Origin: Metallyticus violacea
Taxonomy: Eukaryota; Arthropoda; Insecta; Mantodea; Metallyticidae
DNA: 64,000 bases
Assembly (NCBI GenBank): GCA_030762175.1
Contig: CM060835.1
Location: 86,858,001 to 86,922,000 of the forward strand
Direction: 5' to 3'
The notes beneath the pieces were generated by a model. It saw only the letters and a list, made by a program, of their open reading frames with translations. It was not told the origin of the DNA and did no database searches. Below, in pieces: positions 1 through 10,693 of the stretch (its first letter is position 1; each line of letters begins with the position of its first letter). Made by a program: the position numbers and the translations under genes.

Positions 1-130
1 AATTAAGTTACTAAGAGCAGTTAAAAGATTGTACCTTGTTAAACAAAATAAAATATAAAGATAAATGAAACTAATTAAATGTAACATAATTAGAAGAAAA
101 TATTTGCCATTATAGGAAACAATACTTGTT

Positions 131-290
131 ATATAACAAATTATTTATGAGGAAGTCACTCAAATTTTACTAGTTTTGTTCCACTTAGTTGGACATGTTT
201 TAAAGGCAAATTTTCTTCATTGTCAGCACAGTTTCATTGTCAGCTTTCCAGTGTGGTGTTAAGATGTCACTCTTTGGATTTTATAACTTT
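131..290 (-). repeat. PLE terminal fragment with decayed hammerhead-like core
   Basis: The segment is repeated at 29785-29930 and, inverted, at 30470-30570. Read on the minus strand it holds CTGACAA (226-220), a short stem, AAAAC and then ACATGT plus a C (198-192). That is a mutated form of the hammerhead-like core found in other PLE termini of this window: G8 and G12 of the core are A here, so it is probably inactive. A PLE reverse-transcriptase remnant begins just downstream at about 296, which supports assignment to a PLE end. Confidence 0.5.
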
Positions 291-295
291 TTGAT

Positions 296-1270
296 GAAGA
301 TTTTACAGACAACCCTACCACACCCAGAATCTATGGACTACGGAAAATACATAAACCTGGCAATAAAATGGGACCTATAGTAAATACAATAATTCACCCA
401 TATACAATTTAGCCAATTAATTGTTAAAACAATTCAATAGGTTAACAAAATACAAAAGTCAAACCACAAAAAACTCAATGGAATTATAAACAGAATTAAA
501 CTTATGAAACTGGAAAACACGGATTTACTAGTATCTTATGATGTGGTTTCTATGTTCTCTAACATCCCCAAAGAGAAACTAATAAATGTCTTAAAAAAAT
601 GGCAACCTTAATCAAGTTACCTGGGGAAATAATGGAACAACATCTGAAGCTCATCAAAATTTCCATCAATGAAACCTACTTCCCATTCAGAGACAAGATA
701 TATACACAAAAGGAGGGTTTAGCAATGGGTAATCTGCTCTCACCATTCTTAGCAGACATATACATGAGTTTCTAGGAAACAAAATTAGTAGAGGCTTTCC
801 CACATATATACAAATGTTGGTATCATTATGTTGATGATGTCTTTGCAATAGTAGATGAAAAATGGAAAGATGATGCAATCAAACTACTAAACTTACAAGA
901 CAGCAACATAAAATTCACAATGGAAATGGAGAACAACAAGGTTCTTCCCTTCCTGGATATAAAAATTATAAAAAAATGATAACATACTGGAATTTGGCAT
1001 ATTCAGGAAGGATACCCACATGGATAATTATATAAAAAGCAACAGCCACAATCCAAAACAACATAAACTCGCTATAATTAATAGCCTCACATTCAGATTA
1101 ACAAACCTGCAAATAGGTGAGACAGAATACATAAACTGGCTATAATTAATAGCCTTACATTCAGATTAACAAATCTACCAATAGGTGAGACAGAATACAA
1201 ATTGGAGTACCAAAAAAGCATGGATATAGCACAGAAAAATAGCTACACAACAGATCTGGTCAAGTTTATT
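296..1270 (+). pseudogene. Penelope-like element reverse transcriptase remnant
   Basis: Translation across frameshifts gives successive PLE reverse-transcriptase blocks: TPRIYGLRKIHKPGN near 317-365 (the PLE finger motif KIHKPGN), LLVSYDVVSMFSNIP near 525-570, GLAMGNLLSPFLADIYM near 718-765, the catalytic YVDDVFAIV near 828-855, and LPFLDIKII near 945-970. PLEs are retroelements whose RT is related to telomerase and is usually fused to a GIY-YIG endonuclease; that endonuclease is missing here. Stops and frameshifts show it is dead. A 68-bp tandem duplication lies in its 3' part. Confidence 0.85.
1062..1197 (+). repeat. 68-bp tandem duplication inside PLE RT
   Basis: Two adjacent copies (1062-1129 and 1130-1197) beginning CATAAACT and containing GCTATAATTAATAGCC differ at only a few bases. 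The duplication repeats part of the RT thumb region and therefore arose after or during decay of the element. Confidence 0.85.
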
Positions 1271-2378
1271 GTCACAGTTGGATTTTAAGGTTACAGACAT
1301 AGATAGGTTGTTGTATTCCTGGCCCTATGCTGATTGCACACTTGGATGGGAAACAACAATGCAATACATACATATGGAAATAGTTCATTCACATTAGATG
1401 TGAGTAGACATTAGTTGGAAATAAAGAATCAGACTTGAGAAATTCAGGGACATGGCCAGGATTTGAACCATGGATCTTCAGCCAGGAAAGCTAAAAATTT
1501 GTGATTCAAATCACAGCCATGAAATAAATTTCATGAGTGTGACACATTTCCAACGATGAAATAATAGTATTGCAATAGAGACATAATCATCTCTGGTGGG
1601 GATGAAAAGCGTATGCTCAAAAATTTCTCGATACCTTGCAGAAGAAATGCATCTCATGAGCCTTTCAAGAAGATTAAGCATGCAGTATACTGAGAGCAAT
1701 AACATGCCGTGACTTCTCATCCAACTGGACAAGTTAGGGGGAACTTAGCCTTCCATGAACAATGAATAGCATAGGCATAAGTGCAAGCAGGAAGAAAGGT
1801 AGTAGGAGATATTGCTATTGAATTTTTTGTATTTTAGTGCATATTCATGGCTATCAAAAAAGATCATGATCCTGGGAGATTTTACATAAGTCCCAGAAAA
1901 GAAAAAGAATGTAATTTTTGTTTCAGTGTATTAGTTTTGAAAGCAAAAACACATCGAGCATGATACATATTTGAAGAGCCCTGCACCCTGGCTAATTGGA
2001 ATTAATATTTCGTTTGTTTTTTAATTACGTTTTGTTCTATTTCATTCTGTTTTGCAAACAAGCTGTTATGGTAATATTAACATAAATGTAAGGTCAGGGA
2101 AGGTCCTTAACGGTACTCTGAAGGCATGAACTTCTAAACAGGTGCTCCACAAACAGATTAACCGAAACTGCAATCCTGTAAAACAATGCAAAGCCTGTAG
2201 TTTGTGGCTTTGAGAGAACAATGTTTTCAGCACATCGTGGTTTGCACATGCATGCAGAGATTGCAGCACAATTTCTTTTGTTTTAAATTATTATCACATT
2301 TGATTTGGGGTGTAAGTGAAAGTTAAAGGATCACTTACTATTCTAATTATGCTGGTTCTTATTTCCATAATCAGGTAT
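1271..2378. other. No recognised gene
   Basis: AT-rich DNA after the PLE remnant. Short open frames (for example 1511-1732 minus) show no family resemblance and I treat them as chance. Confidence 0.5.
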
Positions 2379-2650
2379 TTATTTATTTTATTTAAGAACG
2401 CTCTTTAATTTATCTGGTCATCAGCGTCCCATTCAATACAGAGCTAAAACGGCCGATAAATTTTGCTCAGAGGCTTCTTTCAGGTTTGAGGTTCTTTTAC
2501 TTGCCGTAAATCTACCGCAAGTGACCAACGGCTTTTCTTCCCTTCCGAAGGAAGCCATACTTAGGATTTTTACGCCTTAAAAATCCATCGGGTTTCAACC
2601 CCAAACTTGGGTCTAGGAGGCAAGTATGGTTACACTAGATCACGGGACCG
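2379..2650 (-). mobile_element. SINE1 copy (tRNA-derived), diverged
   Basis: The minus-strand reading follows the SINE1 plan: tRNA-like head at 2650-2590 (degraded B box), the conserved body with the CTTCCTT/AGGGAAG-type hairpin near 2553, the palindrome-like AGAGGCC region, the tail block GATGACC..GATGTTAAAGAGCG in mutated form near 2400-2425, and an AT tail at 2379-2395. SINEs are non-coding and depend on a LINE reverse transcriptase for movement. This copy is more diverged than the one at 14173. Confidence 0.85.
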
Positions 2651-2774
2651 CCAATATAAGGTACTGTGGTTACTGGAAGGCATTTTTCGAATATTCTGTA
2701 TCATATTTTGTATGTAGCAGGCTGGCAACGAGTGCAGATAATGTATTTAAAGTACCATTGTAGACCTAAAGAGA

Positions 2775-3050
2775 GTAGTGTTTAAAGCCTGTTTTTACTA
2801 CTGAGGCACCACAGGCGGTGGACACTGAGGATACATGAAATGAAATGTTATATTGTGAAAGGATATTTTTTAAGGAAGGAAGCGTTCCAGGCCTAAGTTT
2901 AGTGTATCTCCCCGGCATTTGCCAGTTATGAGGACTGAGGAAAACCCGAAAAAAAAAAAAACAGTCAGGGAGGACGGTCCTGGCGGGATTCCAACCCCCA
3001 TACCACCCGCTCACGAGTCCGTGCCTTAACGACCTCGGACACCCATGGCG
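2775..3050 (-). mobile_element. SINE2 copy (class II tRNA-derived) with target duplication
   Basis: On the minus strand the head resembles a Ser/Leu-type tRNA, with an A-box-like GGTGTCCGAGGTCGTTAAGG and a B-box-like GGGTTGGAATCC, followed by the SINE2 body (CCTGACTG, TTCCTCAGTCC, CATAACTGGCAAATGCC) and a tail ending near 2775. A flanking direct repeat GTAGACCTAAAGAGA (2760-2774) and GTAGACCGAAAGAGA (3051-3065), with one mismatch in 15, is the target-site duplication. Confidence 0.9.
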
Positions 3051-3065
3051 GTAGACCGAAAGAGA

Positions 3066-5224
3066 AGATTGGCTAACTCTAATTCATTTGAACGTGTCTA
3101 TTTCTTTAGGAACTGCATCAGAATACGATCATCAGTTATTTACGCCCTTCTTGCACTAAAGAGGTGTTCTACAACTGAAAATGTTTATTACTTTGCTTCA
3201 TTACATGTCTCCTTATCTCTTCACTTACTCTATGTATCTGTTCACTACCTCTATGTATTCACTCGTAATATCGCATCTAATTATCTACTATCTTATATGA
3301 GTTTAATTATTCTAAAGTAATTATTTACAACTTATAAATGTTACTACCTGGAGGACACTCGTACCCCGGTGAACTCAATCACAAGCCAAGAGCCTAGACA
3401 TTACCAGCTTGTAAATAAAAAAAGGCGTTGTTTCTTGGTTATATAACAATGTATATGTTTGAAAAACAATGCATTCACAAGAAAGACAAAATTGTAACTT
3501 TTTAGAAATAGTTACAAAACTAAAATGGTAAAACGAGCCCCTACCCATGTTCGAATTCATTTGTAATGCTCCTGTTTTTCTTTACAGTACTCTGTTCTAT
3601 AAAACTAAGTACAAAAATGCATCATTAGTTCATTCACTAAAATAATTTTGTACAACTGAAAAATGCAATAACCTGACGGTTGCAGGAAGGATTTAAGAAT
3701 GGAAACATCACTGAAATTCTAGCGCAAATTTAGCGGAAACTCGGAAAAAATTTAATTTGCAATCAATTCATTTATAAACACACACACTAACCTAATGTAA
3801 CCTACCCTAACTCGGGTAAATCCTAGAAACCGGTGGACAGTGGTTAGCTGCGGCGAGCTACGGTCTGACGACCTACGCTCGCCTCCTTATCGTAAGTATA
3901 AATTGAATAGCGGATTGTGCAACTAAGTTAGCGGCAAAACCGTTGCAATGTAAAGAAAACACAAGTACTGGAGTGTTGAAAATATTGGTAATGAGTAAAA
4001 TGTGTTGTATTTGTGTAAAAAGTGTACCCCTAACATGTAGAAAAGTGCAGTAAATATGTTTTATTCCCTGCGTTGATCTTATTGCAGGTATACTTAACAC
4101 ATGAGTATTTTATAGTGTTATCTATCCGTGGAAAATTATGACTAAAATCTATCATGTGTAAAATAAAGTGCCCATCCTACATAATCTATGAGAGTAATAC
4201 GGGCAGAAACAGTGTGCTTGCTCGCGTAACTTGTCGAAAATCAGAGAGCGAAATATTTAATGTTAGTATTACTACTGAGATGTTAAGCGAAACAACTTCA
4301 GCAATTGTTAAAGTGATTGCAACAACAACCTAAGTAACCTGTGATGACCACATTCTGAAAGTTAGTAACGCAAAGAAATATATATTGGATTTTATATTTT
4401 AACCCTGTGCTATTTACATGCTTTTAGATTAATATTACATAAGTCCGTATTACAGTCATGAGAATGAGACAGTTTAAAAATGCAAATTAGTCAATGAGCC
4501 GAAAATGTCCATGGGTGACTCTAAGTGTCAATGAAGAAGAGATTTTTCTAGGCGCGTTCTGATCAAAATGATAAATAACGTTTGTCCTTGTTATTCAATT
4601 CCTGCCATAATTCCATATTATTAAAGTATTTTAACTTATACTATTATTGCCAAATCAAGACTTTCTTCTTCTTTCTCCTCCTTTCTTCACTGCATGCTAT
4701 GAGTTTGCGTTTAATTAAAAGTTTTGACATGGCCATAGTGAATGCTTACGTTCTATAAATCGTATCATATAAAACTGGAAGTAATATCTTTTGATAGGAT
4801 CAGTTTCCTAATATTTTTTATCGTATTAGTGTTTAATTGGTGTCCCCAACCTCGCCATCAATCAGAAAATATACTTTGTGAATGACCCCAAATACTGCTC
4901 CAATTTTTTTGTGTCCATTTCTCTATTGTTTGCGATTCCAGAAATTTTCTCTTGCCCTGATTTTCTTTGAGCATATAAACAGCATTTATGTGGCGAAATG
5001 TTTTCCTTCTGGAGCTTGTGAAAGTTTTACACGTGTTAAGAAGACAGATTTTGCTTCTTGCATTCATTTGACTTAAGTCATGCTTATGAGGTGAGCACCT
5101 ACCGCGCACGTGGGTCATTAATTTCTTCCATAGTGGAAACTTATTACCGGTTACCTTTAGTAAATAATCATTGGAAAAAGAAACAAGAAAAAAAAATCGA
5201 TAACGTAAAGACGACAATAAACAC
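3066..5224. other. No supported gene; scattered AT-rich DNA
   Basis: Nothing recognised. Around 3780-3830 there is a loose CCTAA-like patch (CTAACCTAATGTAACC), too irregular for a telomeric array. A 119-codon minus-strand frame at 4858-5217 is the longest one here outside a recognised transposon, but I see no family motif, so it is not called. Confidence 0.4.
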
Positions 5225-5360
5225 TATATACTCTCAAACTGCCCTAGGCAGGATTCGAACGCTCTTTTCTGACCCTCCCATTACTAGAGCCAGCGACAGT
5301 CTTACCCAACGAGCGCATTCTCTTCTAGATGACGAAACGAAAATGAAGTTCTGCGGGTAG
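5225..5360 (-). mobile_element. Possible tRNA-derived SINE fragment of a third type
   Basis: On the minus strand there is a good RNA polymerase III B box, GTTCGAATCC (5260-5251), followed by TGCC, and an A-box-like stretch CGTTGGGTAAGAC about 55 bases upstream (around 5315). The spacing suits a tRNA-derived head. I see no second copy in this window, so it may be a lone tRNA pseudogene or another SINE family. Confidence 0.45.
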
Positions 5361-5379
5361 GCAGTTTTATAGAAATCGG

Positions 5380-5960
5380 CTTTATTTTTCCCCTAGTCAT
5401 AGTGTATGACGTAATCATAGAGGTAAATCGACATCATGCAGATTATTGATTGGCGGTATGTCTCCCGTTCCTCCCCTGCGGGAAAGGCTTAGTGAAAGTG
5501 GAATCGCCCAAGGTTTGCGTAACGCACGGTAGTGGAGCAGTCAATTAGAAGGGAGGCAAAACGCCATTGGTCGTTCCCACCTGGAGCAGTTATGACGTAG
5601 GGGTAAGTGGAGCAGTCAATTAGAAGGGAGGCAAAACGCCATTGGTCGTTCCCACCTGGAGCAGTTATGACGTAGGGGTAAGGCCAATGTTAGTGTGGAG
5701 GTGAAGGGCATGACCTCACCCCCAAAGAAGGCTAGACACGGGAGGGAGAAGTTTTGTTTTGAAAGGGGAATCTCCCGTCGCAACCCCCAGGCTTCAAACT
5801 GGGGCTGCAATGTCACAGTCGGGGTCGAGCCGAGGTCGTGCCCTCAGGAAACTGGGTCAACTAGGGACGATCAAGGTCGGAGCTGTTGCCAGTTGCGTGA
5901 CGTCATTGCTACGTCAGACAGTGTTTGCGGAACTTCTACGTCACGAGCTCCTTTAGCGTG
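5380..5960. promoter_or_regulatory. GC-richer block with CRE-like motif cluster, possible promoter
   Basis: This stretch is visibly richer in G, C and CpG than its surroundings. It carries TGACGT or its reverse complement at 5407-5412, 5593-5598, 5668-5673, 5898-5905 (the full palindrome TGACGTCA), 5911-5916 and 5938-5943, and CCAAT near 5573 and 5642. TGACGTCA is the CREB/ATF site in animals. That it is a promoter is inference; no adjacent exon was found. It could also be part of a GC-rich transposon. Confidence 0.35.
5532..5681. repeat. 75-bp perfect tandem duplication
   Basis: Two identical 75-bp units (5532-5606 and 5607-5681) start with GTGGAGCAGTCAATTAG and end with GACGTAGGGGTAA. Each contains one CCAAT-like and one TGACGT motif. 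Perfect identity means a recent event or active homogenisation. Confidence 0.95.
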
Positions 5961-6079
5961 TATTACAACCATTGGTTACATTTGGTTACAACTTATGCAT
6001 TTTAAGTGTAACCCTAAATCTGTAAAATAATAGCAGAATTAATTTGTCATTATGTACATGTTTTTGTAGCATTCTATAA

Positions 6080-7545
6080 GAGATGGCTAAATAAATGAAT
6101 GATTTATTTCTACACATTTCCTTTACATGAACTTTTACAGTTGGTACAGCTGTTCTTAAAATGCTTGTTATTTTAGGATCTTATACAATTAACACTCTGG
6201 TTGTATATGTAATAGATCCTACTTTCCTTTAACTACATATTTTTTATATCCTTTCCAGTATTTCTTCAATTCCTACATTATCTCCAAGACATATTCTTCC
6301 TTAACTTTAATCACTTTCTTTCACCATTTCTCTCTTACCTTCCCTATATAATTATCAAATTTTCTCAAAAAATGCTTTTTGCCAATTCCAAAAAAACTTA
6401 ATAATAAAATTGCTAGCTGTAAATAGCAATTTCTTAATCCACGCTTCTCTCCACTCTTTAGTTTCTGAACATTCAACTGTACAATGTAAACTTTTTTCTA
6501 CTTCACATTATGGACAATCTTCCTTTTCCACTTTTAATTCACTTAACATATTATACCCCAAGTACACCCCTTCCTTTCCCTTTTGTTACAAACAACTATA
6601 TATTTTTCGCACCTCCATTCTTTCTTAAATTTCATGTAATATTTCCAGGTACTCTTGTCCTATAAATGCTTCATATTTCATGCTTTTCAATATCATCTAT
6701 CCTTTGTTTCACTTTATTCAATAATCTTTGTCTATTGATTATCTGCTCTTCATCCAAATCACCTATTCCATTCTCTTGGACTCTTCTCTTTATTTGAGCT
6801 AGACTTTCTTTCTCTTTTTGCATTCTCTTGTGTCTGTAAGTAATCTTTAACTATGTCTCCTTCTTCCCTGGAATATATCTTATACCAACATTTCAATATA
6901 TGTTTAATTACTATACCGTTCCTACAACTCTTCCCAATTAAACTAATGCTACCCCATTTGGATCTGCCCTTGGTAATTCTAACACCATTTTACAAAATGC
7001 TCTATGAATATGGTCAATATACTCACCCTTTCTAATGCCCCAAATTTCAATCCTACACATCATTTTTGATACAATCTAAACTCATACTTGGTATCGTCTT
7101 TAAACAGGTTTTTATAATATTAATAGTTAGTTTTCCCTTTCCTAGCACTTTCTATCTTACATTATTACTTAACCTTATCCCTAAATAGTTCAATCTCTTT
7201 GCTACTTCAATTTCATTATTCCTCTGCCACCATTTCTCGTCTGTTTTGAGTTTGTCTTTCTTGCATATTATAATTTTCTATTTATATTTATTAATTTTTA
7301 ACCCCCATTCTTTATAATATTGCTTCTATTGCTTTATTTAATCTGTACTTGTTATTACTATTGCTGCTAAATTATCTGCAAACATTAATCCTGGGATATT
7401 TTCATTATTAATTATGTAGCAATGTGTCCTTGTCTATTTCCTTTAATATGTCATCTATAAAAAGAATGAATAAAATTGGGCTTAATTTAAATCCTTGTCT
7501 TAACTCCATATTTTTGAGTATTCACTCCATTCTTTATTTTCTGTA
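6080..7545 (-). pseudogene. 5'-truncated LINE, RT C-terminal half and 3' UTR
   Basis: Minus-strand translation gives RT blocks ELRQGFKLSPILFILFIDDI (about 7500-7440), GLMFADNLAAI (about 7392-7360) and KRLNYLGIRLSNN (about 7195-7155), then farther on a Cys/His-rich C-terminus with ECSETKEWREAW near 6475-6440. It ends in AAATAAAT-type sequence near 6090. The order (fingers, FADN/FADD, thumb, C-terminal zinc-like motif) is that of a non-LTR retrotransposon, probably of the R2/R4(Dong)-like group with a C-terminal zinc motif; the clade is uncertain. Many stops: a fossil. Confidence 0.65.
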
Positions 7546-7579
7546 TATCTAACACAACACATATATCACTGCCAGGGGT

Positions 7580-8158
7580 CGGTCCTGGTGGTGTAGTGGT
7601 TACCGTACTTGCCTCCTATACCCAAGATCGCGGGTTCGAACCCGGCCAGGACCGATGGATTTTTTCCAGTGATGGTGGTGGCGTTCATTTTCGCCGTGCG
7701 CAGCGAAGCTGTAAAGTTTTCTTGTACAGACTCCAGTCCGTGACGGAGCGTCGAACCAGGGGCGATGCCCTGCCCGCCGCTGCTCCACAGATGTCGAAGT
7801 GCACGGGCAAGTGATCCGAATCCAGGCTGTGGTAGACTGTAAAATTGCTTGAAAGTGCTGCATTTTTAGCGATAACGAAGTCCAAAATTTCCGGGTCATG
7901 GAGCCCGGAACGATGCCAAAAAGTGGGGTCCAAGGGGGCGTGTACCTCCGTATCGGTATGGCTTCCTTCGGAAGGGAAGTAAAGCTGTGGGTCCCGTGTC
8001 GTACATTTACGGCACGAAAAAGAACCTCAAGTCTGAAAGAGAGGCCTCTGAGCAAAATTTGTCGGCCGTTTCACGCCCTGAGTTGAATGGAACGCTGATG
8101 ACCTGAGATGTTAAAGAGCATCCATAAATAAATAAATCAATCAATCAATCAAAAAAAA
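7580..8158 (+). mobile_element. SINE1 copy with foreign insert and 12-bp target duplication
   Basis: The head is intact: A box TGGTGTAGTGG and B box GGTTCGAACCC, closed by GGTCCTG..CAGGACC. The SINE body stops at about 7672 and resumes at about 7953 with GGTATGGCTTCCTTCGG, ending at an ATAA/TCAA-rich tail at 8120-8158. The direct repeat ACTGCCAGGGGT at 7568-7579 and 8159-8170 is a perfect 12-bp target duplication outside the whole unit, so the composite either moved as one piece or gained the insert afterwards. The target was the head of a SINE2 copy. Confidence 0.9.
7673..7950 (-). pseudogene. Jockey-type LINE endonuclease fragment inside SINE1
   Basis: The minus-strand frame (7933-7685) reads PTFWHRSG, then EILDFVIAKN, then SLDSDHLPVHFDI. 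These are the C-terminal motifs of the apurinic-like endonuclease of Jockey/CR1-group LINEs (LDFVI before the catalytic SDHLPV). The piece has no start or end of its own and interrupts a SINE. It is GC-rich and has no stop over 80 codons, so it is younger than most debris here. Confidence 0.7.
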
Positions 8159-8385
8159 ACTGCCAGGGGTGAATGAGGTTGTTAAGGCATGAACTCATGA
8201 GCAGGAGTCTATGGTTTCATTCCCACCAGGATCATCTTTCCTGACTAAGGCTTTTTACACATTTTCCTTTGTCCTCATAAATGGCAAATGCCAGGAAGGT
8301 ACCCTTATCATACGCATGGAATGCTTCCTTTCTCAATTTAATTTCATCTCTGTATCACCAAATTCCCCTGTGATGCCTTAAAAAA
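8159..8385 (+). mobile_element. SINE2 copy, interrupted at its head by SINE1
   Basis: It begins TGCCAGGGGTGAATGAGG and GTTGTTAAGGC (degraded class II tRNA head), then TTCATTCCCACCAGGATC (B-box region), CCTGACTAAGG, CATAAATGGCAAATGCC and GGTACCC, and ends near GTGATGCC. The 3' tail is shortened. Its first 12 bases are the duplicated target of the SINE1 insertion at 7580-8158. Confidence 0.8.
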
Positions 8386-8799
8386 AAGTTTACACTATTT
8401 TTAAAAAATCCCAGTAAGAAAAAATAAATTAAAAGTAAAAACATATTTTAGTTCTTATTCTGACTTATGTACTTGTTACTCCATGCTATTAAGTGGTTTT
8501 GCAAGTCATTATGTTTGATAGAGAATTGTCTTTTCAACCTATAGGAAGTTTATGTCACATAACAATGGTAGCAGTATTTTATAGAGAATTCCCAAGTTAT
8601 GCATGCAGTGTTATTGTGATGAAAGAAAAACATTTAATAGCATAGATGACATCCAATCTCATAGAAAATTTGCACCAAAACAAGTTTTTAATGAAAAATA
8701 GGACAAATTGTCTATAAAATAATTAGAATTATGATATGGACTAACAAATGAACAAGCAGGAAAAGTTTTTTAAATGTTAAGTGAATAGTAACAACATAC

Positions 8800-8891
8800 C
8801 TGAGATCTAAAAAAATGACAGGAAGAAAATGACTTGTTGATTTTTATCAAGACACAAGAAACTGTTTCTGAGGAAACCAGAGAGCACCAGT
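8800..8891 (+). pseudogene. pogo/Tigger-like transposase, part 1
   Basis: Reading MTGRK (from 8815) then, after a frameshift, LRKPESTS (8868-8891) matches the end of the CENP-B-type DNA-binding region of pogo/Tigger transposases. The reading breaks at 8891 where a LINE is inserted and resumes at 9987 with SRPTYFN, so 8891 and 9987 were once neighbours. Confidence 0.65.
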
Positions 8892-8921
8892 TTATTTATT
8901 TATTTATTTATTTATTTATTC
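8892..8921. repeat. (TTTA)n microsatellite, LINE tail
   Basis: About seven TTTA units, forming the 3' tail of the LINE on the minus strand. Confidence 0.95.
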
Positions 8922-9986
8922 ATCCTTTTGATCATTTTACATGATATAGGACATGTCCTAGAGATGAGATGGGCTTCGACCAGAGTATAATATAACAAAT
9001 ATACAAGTTTAGTAATTATACTAGCTTTACAATATGTCTTATTTAAAGTTCATATATTCACTTACTGAATAAAAGGTATGTTATAGTAGAAAGGCTTTGA
9101 CTTCTTTTATTAAATTGTTTTATATTGGTTATTTCTTTAATATTTATTGGTAGTTTGTTATACATTTTAATGCCTACATTTGTGAGATTATTTTTTAAAA
9201 TATTTGTCCTGCATATCTGAACATGAAGGTCATTTTTCCTTCTTGTATTGTGAGAATGAATATCTGTATTTGTACATAATTCTCCCTGATATCTCTTAAT
9301 ATGGTTTACGACCTCTATTATAAAGAGACAGGCTAATGGTAGTATATTATGTTTCCTAAAATAGTGTCTACAGGATGTCATACTATCAACTCCAATTATA
9401 ATTCTTATTGCTCTCTTCTGGATTTTAAATACTCTCTTACATTTTTCTTCCCAAAATTTTATTCCATATTTTAATCGACTATGAAAATAAGCAAAATATA
9501 CATTTTTCAATCCTAATAAATTCAGTGACCTTTTTAGAATTTTAAGCATATAACAAACAGAACTAAGTTTAGTCGCTAAATGATGAGTGTGAGTATCCCA
9601 TTTAAGGTTTTCATTCACATGTATACCTAAGAATTTTGTTTCTCCTTTGTACTCAATAATGTTTCCATCATATATAATTTGGGGTTTAATACTGTTTTTA
9701 CATTGCCATCTATGAAATGTCATTGCAATAGTTTTTTCATTGTTTATGATTAGTTCATTTTTTTTAATCCAGTTATTGAGGCTATTCATGATCGTGTCTA
9801 CTTTATTTTGCAATGCAGTATCGTTATCTCCTTTTATAAGAATGTTTGTATCATCAGCAAAAAGAACCATATTGGCATTTTGAATATTATTAGGCAAGTC
9901 ATTTATATACATTAAAAACAACAGAGGCCCTAGTACTGAACCTTGAGGGACACCTCTCATAATTTATTTTGTATTTGATCGATTTT
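8892..9986 (-). mobile_element. 5'-truncated Jockey/CR1-group LINE
   Basis: An open frame of 300 codons (9960-9058) begins at the RT motif GVPQGSVLGPLLFLMYINDL, has the catalytic LFADDTNILI, TKFLGIHVNENLKW in the thumb, and a C-terminal HNTRRKNDLHV region typical of CR1/L2-like LINEs. About 165 bases of 3' UTR lead to an (AAAT)n tail on this strand (8920-8892). The reading frame is unbroken, so this is one of the younger insertions. It is truncated upstream of the RT palm, as usual for target-primed insertion, and landed inside a pogo-like transposase gene. Confidence 0.88.
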
Positions 9987-10178
9987 AGCAGACCTACTTA
10001 CTTCAATCTGGCAAACTTGGATAGTTTCTGTAACCTTAGAGAGGTCTATCAGCAGTTTGGTTTCTGCCCTCAAACATGGAATGTGGATGAGACTGGCATA
10101 CTACTATTTTGACAGCAGTTCAATCAGCTGTCTGAAAATTCAGCACTATGTATTGCAGGTTCACAGCAAGTAAAATAC
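9987..10178 (+). pseudogene. pogo/Tigger-like transposase, part 2 (DDE start)
   Basis: Reads SRPTYFNLANLDSFCNLREV, then FCPQTWNVDETGIL. NVDETG is the first catalytic aspartate motif of pogo/Tigger transposases. The reading then passes a stop and ends at GSQQVKY where a PLE is inserted; the 11 bases AAGTAAAATAC at its end are repeated at 10683-10693. Confidence 0.75.
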
Positions 10179-10682
10179 CTAATTAAGATCATTGTATGAT
10201 TGAGTTGAACTACACATTTGTTGGCTCCACTTATTGGTTTACGTGCAGTACATGTTTCACAAACCCATAGTTCATATCCTCAGCTATCTGTCGACTGTTG
10301 GATAATTCATTATGCTATGGGAATGTGTATTCTACTCTGATGGAGGTAAGATGAACTTAAAGTTTATGTTTTCATTCCTGGAAATGTCAAAGTTCATTAA
10401 ACTGTCTCTGTAAATGTAGATTTTCTCCCATGTTGCTAATTCTGTACATCCTTGTACTAATTTCAGTTTGCACCAGAGCAGAATACACATCCCCATAGCA
10501 CTAACAAATTATCCAGCTATTGATGGGTAGCTGAGGATGAAAACAATGGGTTCACATGTAGTGAACATGTACTACATATAAACAAGTGGAGCCAATAAGA
10601 GTGTATAGTTTGACTCAATCATACAATGATCTTGATTATATGATTAGCTTCACTATATAAGTTCAAATTAGCATTTCTAGCT
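10179..10682. mobile_element. 504-bp inverted PLE derivative with 11-bp target duplication
   Basis: The unit is flanked by perfect direct repeats AAGTAAAATAC (10168-10178 and 10683-10693). Its left part (10179-10460) is a PLE 3' end on the minus strand, including the last coding blocks of the GIY-YIG domain; its right part (10467-10682) is the same 3' end on the plus strand. Both 3' ends face outward. On the minus strand at 10283-10249 there is CTGAGGA, a stem, GAAA, ACATGT and A: a hammerhead-like core. The plus-strand partner near 10548 is degraded. Confidence 0.85.
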
Positions 10683-10693
10683 AAGTAAAATAC

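Noticed and set aside
3780..3830. Telomere-like (CCTAA)n repeat
   Set aside because: Only a few irregular units; not an array.
4858..5217. 119-codon open frame as a host gene
   Set aside because: No motif, no splice context, and the sequence is low in complexity at its end; best treated as chance.
5695..6030. 111-codon plus-strand open frame in the GC-richer block
   Set aside because: Two overlapping frames on both strands are open simply because of base composition; no protein motif.
7580..7655. tRNA gene (cloverleaf-like sequence with A and B boxes)
   Set aside because: The same head recurs in at least seven copies attached to the same body and tail, so it is a SINE head; the anticodon stem is poorly paired.
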